Assembly (NCBI GenBank): GCA_030686995.1
Contig: CM060694.1
Coordinates: 92,471,844-92,535,843 of the forward strand
DNA: 64,000 nt
Source: Artemisia argyi
Taxonomy: Eukaryota > Streptophyta > Magnoliopsida > Asterales > Asteraceae
Direction: 5' to 3'
A program made the translations under genes and the position numbers. The number at the start of each line of letters is the position of its first letter. Within the stretch, counting starts at the first letter, position 1. Under the pieces are notes generated by a model. It did not search any database. It was not told the origin of the DNA and was given only the letters and a program-made list of their open reading frames with translations. Of the stretch, positions 33,201-44,395 are shown piece by piece.

Positions 33201-33911
33201 GGAACAGTAACCTAGGGTTCATGAGCTCTGGGTTAAAAGTGAATTGGGGATAATATGGGAAGCGGGGTAATATTTATTTGTATTTGACCCTGATTTTGAC
33301 TTTTTGACCCGTGGGATTATATGTATTGACCCGTTGACTTGGGCTTGGGTATAGGAAAAGTGATGGGCTTTTGGATTTCTGTTTTGGATTTGGGCTTTTG
33401 ATATTCATTGGATTTGGCTTGTAATAATAATACTAGAATTTCAGAGTTTGTAATTAAGGACCAATTGTGTAGTTATTAGAATTTTAAGGACCTTTTCTGC
33501 CATTGTTCAAAAACTGAACTCCAAGGGTATAAGTGGCCATATTTGGAAATTTAAAGGTTGAATCTGACTTTTCTTCATAAATTTTCATGAGGGACTAGAT
33601 GTGTAAACTTTGGAAAGTATAGGGACCAAATCTGCACTTTCTTCAAACTTCTCACAAGGATCACTTTGGCACATAAATCAATCACTGAGGACTTGATAAG
33701 CTCAACTTTGATTCCCAGCTTGACTTTCTGACTCATTCTACTCTCATGCTCGTTATTGCCGGGTTTTTGCTTGTTTTTCGTCATTTTGTGAAATATCCTT
33801 ACATGCACGTTCACAAACATAAAACACACAATTCTTTGGCATATGTTAACACATTTAGTCTATTTGGGTCGGTATTTGGCCATGAAATGGTATGTGAATT
33901 AACACATACCA
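30260..33911 (-). mobile_element. Giant solo LTR (3.65 kb), family G, minus strand, in the 5' LTR
   Basis: Ends TGATTGTG (30260) and ACATACCA (33911), target duplication GCCAC (30255-30259, 33912-33916). The intact 3' LTR confirms the empty site. On the minus strand the first 24 bases (33911-33888) form a perfect 9-6-9 hairpin, TATAAATA lies at 32937-32930, U3 is about 1.0 kb and R-U5 about 2.6 kb. This layout matches the solo LTR at 19130-22549. Its AT-rich interior has no coding content. Confidence 0.83.
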
Positions 33912-34489
33912 GCCACCTACCAAATAGATTGGCTTAAGAAGTTAGAGGGGATGTAAGGTCTGAAAGGCTGCATCCCGTTAGACTATTCTAAGTTAGTAGA
34001 GGCACTTAATGACTCTTGCACCTCTTAGGCAAAGCGACCATCCGAGGAACTCTTGCCATGTTACAGTAGCAAGAATAGGGTAAGGTGTAAGATAGGATAG
34101 GCGATTTGACCATCTGAGTCTATCGACTTGAACCCCCAGATGAAACGATATGATGCATTAATTAGAAAACTTGTCATGTTAATAACAAGAGTAGTAATTA
34201 GGTTAAAACTATTCTCCCCATCTAATTTCTCTTAGCTTATTTACTTGTTTTAATTATTTTATTGCATTTTCTTAATTAAGTTAATCAATCATTCAAACCC
34301 CCTTTTTAATCTAGTGACACTAAACTTAGATAACTTGCGCACACGTAGCTCTTGGGACGACCTTGGCTTTACCATTTAGCTATACAATACACGACCGGGT
34401 ACACTGCCCGATAGTGCATTAGGTAGACCTTAGGTGGACGAGTACTTAATAAATATTAAAACCTGGTCAGAAATCCTGTATCAAGTTTT

Positions 34490-34508
34490 TGGCGCCGCTG
34501 CCGGGGAG
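34490..34508 (+). other. Primer binding site of the Athila-like element
   Basis: TGGCGCCGCTGCCGGGGAG, six bases inside the 5' LTR. Matches the 3' end of a tRNA-Asp type and is the usual site of Athila elements. Confidence 0.85.
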
Positions 34509-34587
34509 CTTTTAGGATTTTATTTAAGTTTTGCATTTTAGTTTTAATTTTTAGTTTTTCACGATCTCTTTTCAAGTTTCAGGTACT

Positions 34588-36161
34588 ATGGCTGATATTG
34601 ATATCGATGCCCTTACTCTCGAGGAATCTCTTGCTCTTACACGAGAAGAACAAGGGCCTGGTTTGGTTAGGCCAGCTATTGGAGCGGATGTGCAATTTGA
34701 GATTAAGAACCAATTCATAAGGGAGTTGCAGAAAGACCCCCTTTCAGGAAACAAGATAAAAGATGCTCATGAGTACATTGACAATGGTTAATACAATGTC
34801 AGTTTGTTCAATATTCTGGGGGTGTCTCACAATGCAATCATGCAAAGGTGTTTTTCCTATGACACTCATGGGAGCAGCCAAGAGATGGATTGATAGGTTA
34901 CCAGCAGGGACTATCAACACTTGGGGATCTCTTGAAGAAGCAGTTCATCCAAAGGTATTTCCCTCCTTCAAGGACGACAAAATAGATTGAAGACATTCAT
35001 AACTTCAAATAGGATGGAAACGAGACATTGTACCAAGCATGGGAAAGGTATAATGATTTACTTTACAAATGTCCTACTCACGAACTCAACAAACAACAGT
35101 TGGTAAATATCTTCTACAAAGGGATCAAAATCTCCACCAGGAAAATGCTAGATTCCCAGGGGCCGATCCCTGGAATGACCCCCATTCAAGCCTTAATGTT
35201 AATTGAAGATATGGTAGACCACTCTTAAAAGTGGCATGATGGGGGAAGTAGTAGAAGGATTATGGGAAGCACTTATGGTATTACTCTTATTACCAACAAG
35301 CTTGAAAGCTTGTGGCATGACATGAAGAAACTTAAGGAGAATGTGCATGTTATTCAATTAGGATACGATGGTGGCAAAAGGACTCGTTCAACCGAAGGGT
35401 GTAGCTCTAAGGAAGAAGTCAAAAGAGTCGAAGAAATCAAATATAGAGAAGCTAGAAACCCATTTCAAGGACCAGATGGAAACGGAGTTAAATTCTGAGT
35501 AGGGCCTCAATTATATTACACTAAGATCGAAAACCGACCCTCATACGACAATAAGAAGGCCAGCCTTAATGAGATGGTGAATAAGCATATCGTAGAGTCT
35601 TCAAAGAAGAAGGCCAACCTTAATGAGATGGTGAATAAACATATCGTAGAGTCTTCAAAGAAGAATGAGAAATTCAAAGAATGGATGGAGAAAATGAAGG
35701 AGGTCACAGAAAGAAATTTGAGAAATCAAAATGCCGCAATTAAGAATCTCGAAACTCAAATTGGGCAATTAGCTAAAAATGTCCAAACTAGGAAATCCGA
35801 AGCAGTTTTGGAAGAATGCAAGGTCCTCCCTACATAAGAGGAAAAGGACAAAAGTAATTCTTACATAAGTAACGAATTTTTTGGAGTTAGTTATTTGCAG
35901 GAAAACGAAGGAAATTGTTAGCACGGATGGATACCTTGCCAACTGCCGGAAAAAGAGCATAACCCAGGAAAGTTTCTGATCCCATGTACGATTGGTAATT
36001 TTAATATGTTTGTTTTGGCTGATCTAGGAGATAGTGTTAATATGATGTCTTTTTCGTTGTTTAAAAAATTGAATCTTATTGACCTTAAAGAAACAACAGT
36101 TATGGTTGAAATGGTAGACCTATCTAGGATAACACCTAAGGGAGTAGTTGATAATGTATTG
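34588..36161 (+). pseudogene. gag-pro: Athila-like gag and protease, broken
   Basis: Gag starts at ATG 34588 (MADIDIDALTLEE). A frameshift near 34795 moves it one frame over, and a stop plus second shift occur near 34990. From there one frame carries the remainder to 36161, broken by stops at about 35226, 35496 and 35836 and one near 35920. Recognisable pieces: the retrotransposon Gag core (AAKRWIDRLPAGTINTW; YNDLLYKCPTHELNKQQL), the coiled linker with NLETQIGQLAKN, and the aspartic protease box (36024 region, LADLGDSVNMM where DLGAS is usual). A 54-bp in-frame tandem duplication lies at 35553-35660. The frame ends abruptly at 36161, where copia gag begins. Confidence 0.8.
35553..35660 (+). 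repeat. 54-bp in-frame tandem duplication in gag
   Basis: 35553-35606 is repeated at 35607-35660 with two substitutions, adding 18 codons. Confidence 0.9.
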
Positions 36162-37790
36162 CTCTTCTGGAGTCATCCTCCTCAGTCACTCAGTCACCTC
36201 AGGCTCCTAAACCTCCTCAGGCTAAAAACAAGGGGCTAGTTGCTGAAACATTTGATTGGGATGTGGAAGAAGTGTCCTCTGTGGATGAAGAAGTTCATAT
36301 CAGTGCCCTGATGGCTCTCTCAGAAGACAACAAGCTTGTTGTGGGAAAGAGTCATGCAACGAATGGAGTGTGGGTGAGCATCACCATGAGAAAGGTAAAC
36401 ATCTTACTATCTATGGATGATGATTCTGATTGGAAATCTTACTTAGATTATATAAATGTTGATCTTAAGTATGTTGAAGAGCAAAGATTAAACTTGTTTT
36501 CAAAATTTAACAAACTGAGTTTTGAGTTAAATCAGTGTAGGGATGAACTCCTTGCTTTAAAACAAGCCAAACTTGAAAATGTTACACTTCAAATTCAAAA
36601 TTCTGAACTTGTAAAACAAAATCAAGCTCTTTAGGAAGAACTTAAGAAAGAAAAGGCTGTCATTTGGAAATGGACTCAAAAGAACCCAAAACTCTTTGAC
36701 ACACTGAGTCTCACACCAAGTACCAAAAAGGCTACCTTGGGTGAAGATCAACTCACTGAAGTGTCTGGGGAGAGTAACCATGCAACAACCTTTCTATCAG
36801 CTAAGAAACTCTCTAGCAGAGAACTTGCACCAAAATCCAATGATTGGATTGAAAGAGTCAATCCTGACAGTAAAATGCCAAACTTGAACACTGGAAGAAT
36901 TTTGGAGCCTGAAAGTCAGGCCATTAAGGAAATGCTAGGAGTCACTAATGAACCCAGTATTACTGAGTCCATCACTGAGTCTAAGTCAGATTCACAATCA
37001 CCACTCCCTCCACTAAAACAACTTCACGGAGCTGCACCTAGTTTTGATCTTGCACCATCAGTCTATCAACCACATTCTCCCAAGGAGAAATCAAGTCCAG
37101 GAATAACTATCCTGAAAAGACCTACATCAGTACCTTCAGAAACCCACAAACCTTCAATATCCACTGAAGTGAAACTTAAAAGCACTGATTCTAAGTATGA
37201 TCAGCTAGCTGAACTTGTTAGGAAGTTGAGTGAAAAGATTGAGTCCACTGAAAAACTCTCTCACTCAAAATCTAAACAACCAGCAACTTCCTCAAGTTCC
37301 TCCAAACCAAAATCCACATCCAGAACTTCAGTGAGATGTGAACTTTGCAATCATCCAAACCACTCCACTGATAATTGCTATAGAATCATGTTCTGCATGA
37401 TATGCAAACATGAGGACCACATGACGTCTGATCACAACTCTCACTAAACATCCCTGAAAACACAAGGTCTTTACAAAACACAAGGTTATCAGTATGCCTC
37501 TCCTTCCAAACAAAGACAGAGGGCTAAGCCTTTCTTGCCATGTCCTCACTGTAGGTTCAATGATCATCTTCCTAATGATTGTATGAAGAAAAAGTGTTGT
37601 AACATCTGTGGAGACCCTCTCATGATGACAGAGGACATGACAAGGTCATTCAGGCCAGAAGAAACACCACTTCCAGCACTTCTCAGTCTACTGAGTGTTC
37701 ATCTACCAAAAAATGTAAAACGTATGGAAGCTCAGTTCACTCTACTTCAGACCATGATTCTTTAGCTAAGTTAAAAAGTCCCTGAGGACT
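36162..37790 (+). pseudogene. gag: Copia gag C-terminal part with tandem zinc knuckles
   Basis: The frame enters at the deletion junction with a PQAPKPPQ linker, followed by a coiled coil (about 36440-36640), a TAG at 36632-36634, a Ser/Pro-rich linker, a zinc-knuckle CELCNHPNHSTDNC (CX2CX4HX4C), a second with C-C-H-H spacing, a TAA at 37445-37447, a third CPHCRFNDHLPNDC and a fourth CNICGD-type one cut by a frameshift near 37620. Most plant copia Gags have one knuckle; a run of three to four is unusual but fits the family I recall from Asteraceae. The nucleocapsid role is RNA binding. Confidence 0.75.
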
Positions 37791-40700
37791 AAGCCCACTA
37801 GGAGGTGGGTTAATAAGAAAAACTAACCCAGTTTACTATTTGTGCAGAAACATACCAGGGATCCTGTTTGGCACCTTGATAGTGGATGCTCAAGGAGTAT
37901 GACTGGTGTGAAGAGTTATCTGCACAAATATGTGGAAGAACTAGGACCCAAGGTAGTATTTGGTGATAACTCATCAGCTCCCACTGAAGGTTATGGTTCA
38001 GTAAACTGCAATGGTATAGTTTTTACAAGAATAGCTTATGTCAATGGTCTCAAGTACAATCTTATCAGTATGAGTCAACTATGTGATGCAAAATACATAG
38101 TTCAGTTTGATGACAAGAGAGGGACCATCTTCAATTCCAACAAGGAAGTTGTGTTGATTGCTCCCAGGAGGGATGATGTCTATGTACTTGACATGTCAAC
38201 CCTCACTCAAAATGGAACTTGCCTTTTCACTAAGGCAAGTGAGACAATCAACTGGCTATGGTATAGAAGACTCTCTCATCTTAACTTCAAATCTATCAAC
38301 AACCTGGCCAAACAGAACAAGGTTCTTGGCCTTCCATCCCTGGTGTATACCAAAGACAAGCCATGTTCTGCTTGTGAAAAGGGAAAACACCACAATGCAT
38401 CATTCAAAACCAAACAAACCTTCTCCATCAAAAGCTGCCTTCACCTCCTTCACATGGATCTCTTTGGACCTGTTAGTCCAGTGTCTATCAACCATGAGAA
38501 GTATACTCTGGTCATAGTGGATGAATACACAAGATACACTTGGGTTTACTTCCTGACCAAAAAGAGTCAGGCAGATGATACAATCATGTCCTTTGTCAGG
38601 AACATTGAAAATCAAAATGATGTCAAGGTGAAACAGATAAGAACTGACAATGGTACATAATTCATAATTCAAAAATCAGGACCTTGAGTGTATTTGTGAT
38701 GAGAAAGGTATATCTCAGAACTTCTCTTCTCCTTATACTCCTGAACAAAATGGAGTAGCTGAAAGGAAGAACAGGACACTCATTGAGGCTGCCAGGACAA
38801 TGTTGAATGGCTTTGTCCTTTCAAAACATTTTTGGACTGAGGCAGTCAAAACAGCCTGCTATACTCAAAATAGGTCCATCATTGTGAAAAGGCACAATAA
38901 GACCCCTTATGAGATATTCACAGGAAGGATTCCTGACATTTGCTACATCCATGTATTTAGGTTCCCTATGTTTATTTATAATCACAAGGATCACTTAGGT
39001 AAATTTGATGCCAGAGCTGATGATGGATACTTCTTGGGATACTCTCTTGTCTCCAAAGCTTTCAGGGTGTTCAACACTAGGAGACAGCAAACTGAGAAAA
39101 CCTATCACATTACTTTTGATGAGAGTATTGAATCCATTAGGTTCTCTAACTCCTCAGTTGAGGAAATTAATATTGATGACTCATCAAGATACCCTCCTGA
39201 TGAGTATCATCCTAAAAGCAATGCTTCTACTCAATACCAAGTTGATGCAAATATTTCATACTACATCATGCCGTACAATCTACCTCAACCAACCATCAGT
39301 GAAGTCACTGATACTCAACAAGTCTCCAATGAGACTACACCCACTGAACCAACTGTTCATGAACCCTCTAATCAAATTGTTAACCTTGAGGTCACTGAAG
39401 ATCTAAATCTTGAAACATCTCAGAATCCTATGACTGAACCCACTCCTCCAACAAATCAGGCTTCTACAAGTTTTAATTCCTATCCTAAACCTCAGGATAG
39501 CTGGACTAGGTCCAAAACAATTGAACTTGTAAACATCATTGATGAGCCCACTGAAGGCATGCTTACCAGAAGCATGGCTGCTAAACTCAAGGCATCCTCA
39601 GCTAATGTATGTCTCTCTGAAGACTTTCTCTCTGACATAGAGCCTAAGAATGTAAAAGAAGCCCTGACATATGAAAGTTGGGTTCAGGCTATGGGAGATG
39701 AATTGGAACAATTTGACAGAAACAATGTCATGACCCTAGTTGAATGCCCTCAGGGTGTTTTAGTCATAGGAATGAAGTGGGTCTTCAAAATCAAGACTGA
39801 TGAGAATGGTACCGTCATCAAAAACAAAGCAAGACCTGTTGCTAAAGGATACAATCAACAAGAAGGCATTGATTATTAGGAAACCTTTGCACCTGTTGCC
39901 AGAATGGAAGCCATCAGGATCTTCCTAGCCTATGCAACATACATGAACTTTAAAGTTTATCAAAGGGATGTTAAAAGTGCCTTCCTGAATGGTAACATTA
40001 AAGAAGATGTCTATGTGCAACAACCTCCTAGCTTTGAAAGTAGTGAATTTCCTAACCATGTCTGCAAGCTTAACAAGGACCTTTATGGACTTAAACAAGC
40101 ACCCAGGACATGGTATGAAACACTTTCAGCCTTCCTGATCCAAAATAAGTTTGTCAGAGGAAGGATTGACAACACCCTGTTCATATATAGAACAAAAAGT
40201 GATGTCATCCTTGTTCAAGTGTATGTTCATGACATCATCTTTGGCTCAACAAGTTACAAACTTTGCAAACAGTTTGAAAAACTGATGACTACTAAGTTTG
40301 AAATGAGCATGATGGGTGAACTCACTTACTTTCTTGGGCTTCAAATCAAACAAACTGACAAAGGCATATCCATTTGTCAAGAAAAGTACCTGAGGAACCT
40401 ACTGAAGAAGTATGAGCTCACTGACTGCTCTTCAGTAAAAACTCCTATGGTTCCTCCAAATAAGCTTGGTCCTGACCTCACTAGTAAATCAGTGAATCAA
40501 ACCCTATACAGAGGAATGATAGGGTCCCTGATGTACTTACTTGCTTCAAGGCCTGACATACAATTCTCAGTCTGCTTATGTGCTAGATATCAGGCTGATC
40601 CAAAAGAGTCTCATCTCACTGCTGTCAAGAGAATCATCAGATACCTGAAGGGTACACCAAACCTTGGTTTGTACTACCCAAAATGCTCAGGGTTTGATCT

Positions 40701-41087
40701 CAAAGGGTACACTGACTCAGACTATGCAGACTGCAATTTGGATAGAAAGAGTACCTCATGATCCTGTCAATTCCTTGGTGGTAAACTTATATGTTGGAGT
40801 ACAAAGAAACAACAGTTAGTAGCCATGTCCTCAGTTGAAGCTAAATATGTGGTTGCTGCAGGGTGTTGTGTTAATGTACTTTGGATGAAAAGTCAACTGA
40901 GTGACTATGGCATTCAGTACAAGATGGTACCCATCTTTTGTGATAACACAAGTGCCATAGCCATCTCCAACAACTCTGTGCTTCATCAAAGAACCAAACA
41001 CATTGACATAAGATATCACTTCATCAGGGACCACATCATGAATGGAGAGATTGAATTACATTTCATCCCCATTGATAATGGGACAGT
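37790..41087 (+). pseudogene. pol: Copia pol: protease, integrase, reverse transcriptase, RNase H (broken)
   Basis: Protease box DSGCSRSMTG near 37878. GAG-pre-integrase with H-H-C-C finger (CSACEKGKHH) near 38370. Integrase core with LHMDLFG and DNG; catalytic E in PEQNGVAERKN near 38750. RT from about 39770 (KARPVAKGY; YGLKQAPRTW). RNase H with YTDSDYAD, SVEAKY and CDNTSAI. Breaks: TAA 38658-38660 plus a frameshift before 38695, TAG 39877-39879, TGA 40759-40761. The RT catalytic YVDD box reads YVHD (40222-40233), so even without stops the enzyme would be dead. The frame is cut at about 41087 by the Gag-only element and resumes at 47133. Confidence 0.88.
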
Positions 41088-44000
41088 CAGAGTTTATCGA
41101 TGCATTTTACCAAAAATTTTGGGTACGCTATACGACCTTCAGAACTCAATGCATAAATCAATTGGATGAACTCGAAAAGATACTTGATGCTGAGGAAGCT
41201 GTGTTTAATGAGATTGAGAAGCTGAAACGGGAAAAAGAGCTAAAGAAAAGAGAGATGCAGTTAGAGGAAACTGAGGTGATTGAAAAAGAGACAGAGAAAG
41301 ATGCACAAAATGAAGAGGAAATAGTCAATGAGGGTGATGCATCAGATGTCAGTTCGGTTTTCACAGGCAGTGATTCATCTTCAGAAAAGCAGGTTGAAAG
41401 CAGTAGTCCTAGCTATGATTCGGATGCTGATGGCACACAAAGGAATGAAGTTGTTTGGGATACCGAGGATGATCATATCAGACCTTCATCAGACACAGAG
41501 ATATTGGCTACGGTACAACATTCACATGCTTATGATAATGTTGATATATTTGAGAATATGTTTGTTCATGATCAGACACATCCTGCGCATCCTGAGTCTA
41601 TTAGTGACACTTATGTGGAGCAACAAAATGATAGTAATATTACTTTTGATACTCCAGATATGGATCCTAATAGAAGTGAGCCTGCCCAGGATGGATCTTC
41701 TTATGAACAAGATCGTGCCTTATTTGCTTCATTAATCAATAATTTCAAACGTGAACTTGACAAGTGCAATAACGACAATCGCAAAGCTAAGCAAACGAAT
41801 GTTTCATTGACAAAAGAGCTTGAGAAATTTAAAGAAATGGAAAAAGGTTTTCAAAATGTAACAAAAAGAAAAGCTGAACTTGAATTTGAAAACTCAAACC
41901 TTAAATCTCAAGCTCGGAAGTTTGAAATGAATGGAGAGTCTGTCAAACCAATTTTAAAAAGAAATGAAGAACTTGAAGTTGGTTATAGAGAAGCTGTTCT
42001 TCGTGAAAAACGTTCCATTCAAAATCTGGATTCTCAAATGGTTATTAACAACAGAAAGGTTAAAGTGCTTGTAAAAGAGAACAGTGATTTAAAATGTGAA
42101 AATTCAAGGCTTAAGCAAACCACTTCAAATTTTGAGATTGTAAACACAAAACATGAGAATGAAAACCAAGAGTTTTTGAAACGAACAAACGATCTTGAAA
42201 ACAAACTTCGAAAATTGGGACAGACTTCTCAGACTATAAACATGCTGCCTACTAAAGATGAGGAGGTTGAGAAACAAACATCTGGGATTGGTTTTGTGAA
42301 TAATGCTAATGTGGAAAATGAAAAACCGTGTTTTTTAAACAAAGTGAAAAAGCTGACACCTATTTTGTACAATGCTGAAGATATGGGAAAAGAATTGTCA
42401 GATGATCTTATGTTTGAGTCTCAAGACATTTTAAAATCTGAAGAGGAAAAACGTTTGAAAGTAAAACGAACAAAAAACCCACTCTCGTACCACGGCTTTG
42501 TGTATGGTTGTACACAATTGACAGATTTTCCAAAAGCACCTTTCAAAAGAAAAGACACAAATGTGAAAAGATTTTTCAAAGAAGCTCAACTTACTACTTA
42601 TGATGCTAAGTTATGGCAAAATAAAGCAAGGATACAATTTTGTAGTCTTAAACATCACATTGAGCATACGTTAAAGATTATTTGGTTCAAGCAAGAAAAC
42701 ATCGATCGCAGTATTTTCTCTTATCCTCTTTAATCAGATGAACGCCTTATGATTGAAGTCAAAAAGATTTTGAAAAATGAGATTGAACCTCATGTGAAAA
42801 ATCTCAACCTAAGTTTTGAGTACTTTGAAAAACATCTTGTCACTGAAATGAGAGAAGATTTAAAGTATGTTCATTCTCTTGAAGACGAATTTGATGAAAA
42901 ATGCTTAATACTTGACATTCAAAAGGAATTTTTCACAAATCAAATAGAGTCGTTCAAGTCATCATCTGTCAACCATGAGTATGAGAATGTGAATTTCGAA
43001 CAAACATCTTCCTTGAAATCTGAAAATCTTTGTCTCAAAAAGAAAATCATCGAACTTTCAAAAGAAGCAGTTGATGTCAAAGAAGAATTGTCAAAAAGAA
43101 CAGCTCAGTTTGAGAAACATCTTGCAAATCTCGAAGCACAAAGTATCTCTTTCCAACTTAAACTGCAAGAGAACAATGAGAAAAAGTTTTCAGAAAACTC
43201 TTCGACATCGGTGCTTAAAGGAAAAGAAAAGATTTTTGAAGAAAACTGTGATGATACGAAAATCAAGTTTGATCTTGATGAACTTGATACTAAAAATCTT
43301 GAATTGGAACATGCTGTGGCATCATTACAAAAAGAAAATGAGCATTTGAAACAGACTTACAAAAACTTGTTTGATTCAATCAAACGGTCAAGAGTTCAGA
43401 ATCAAACTTCAAACAAATCTGACTCTCAGATCACACAAAATCATCTTTTTGAAAAAGAAAAATATGTGCTTCAAAAGAAAATTGTTGAATTAGAAAAGAT
43501 GATTTCTCAACAAACCAAGGATTTTGGTGATGCCAAAAATGATTTTTCAATCGAAACCGGAAAATATGAAAAATATTTTGCACATCTTGAAAATCAAAAT
43601 GCTTCTTTACAAGAAAAACTGGCATCGTCAGATCATCTTTCTATTAAAAAAGAATACAATGATTTGAGAACGTCATACAATGCCTTAAAAGCAAAGTTTG
43701 ATGTTCTTAACCGGTCAAAAGGAAAATCTCAAGTTTCAAACGAGTCTAAACCACAAGTAAGTGTTTCAGAAAAGGTTTACACGGGTGAATCTTCAAAACC
43801 ATTTTCTAAAAGGGTTTCTCAATTTACCACCTATTCTTTGCAAAAGGGAAGGAAGTTTTCAAAAAGACCTAATTTTTCTGAAACATTTACTCCTCAAAAG
43901 GTTTCAAATGCAAGTGCTCATAAAGAAAAGAATCAAGGTTTTCAAACTCCATACTCTCGTTTTACTCCGGTAAAGCCAGTGTGGAAACCAAAGCAAAGCC

Positions 44001-44395
44001 GTTCAAAACAATTGAAATATTCATACTCTGAAATGCTTCCGCTACAACAAAGGAATGGCTATGCTTGGAAAAATCCAAATTCTGGAGGGTTTCCATTCAT
44101 CTCAAAAACAAATTTTCAAAATAAAACACCGAGTTTCAACAATGGATGGAAAAATTCTTCTTCAAGTTTTAAAACTCCAAAAGAGACACCGAGTTTCTTA
44201 AACAACTTTCAAAAGAAAAAGAGTTTTAAATCACCGTTGATTCCACGAGCTTTATTTCAAAATGAAACACAGGTTTTCAGTCCTCGTTGGAATTCAACTT
44301 CTTTGTCTCGGATTGACACAACTTACAAATGGATTTCAAAATATGGTAACCCAGTTGGCGCCGTGCTTAAATGGGTTCCAAAAGTTGTTGTCTAA
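41088..44395 (+). pseudogene. gag: Large coiled-coil Gag-like polyprotein, copy 2
   Basis: One frame of about 1,100 codons with a single in-frame TAA at 42731-42733, where copy 1 has TCA. N-terminal 95 or so codons are lost. The order of parts matches copy 1: KERE-type charged repeats (fewer here), acidic Ser-rich segment with SSSEKQVESSSPSYDSD, long coiled coils, basic aromatic C-terminus ending LKWVPKVVV. Methionines at 41042 and 42749 are not natural starts; 41042 belongs to copia sequence in another frame. Different stop positions in the two copies show that both decayed independently from an intact ORF. Confidence 0.75.

Larger units (their letters stand above)
27820..34483 (+). repeat. 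5' LTR of the Athila-like element, split by two solo LTRs
   Basis: LTR segments are 27820-28505, 29935-30259 and 33917-34483, about 1,578 bp together against 1,591 bp for the 3' LTR. TG at 27820, CA ending 34483. TATAAATA at 28359-28366 sits just downstream of a CTACGCCGTAG motif array. Confidence 0.88.

Noticed and set aside
41042..41087. ATG at 41042 as a start for the Gag-only ORF of copy 2
   Set aside because: These codons are copia RNase H sequence read in another frame; homology to the element begins only at about 41088.
42749..42790. ATG at 42749 as a separate gene start
   Set aside because: It is in frame with and just after the TAA at 42731-42733 of a longer gag frame; copy 1 reads through the same place.
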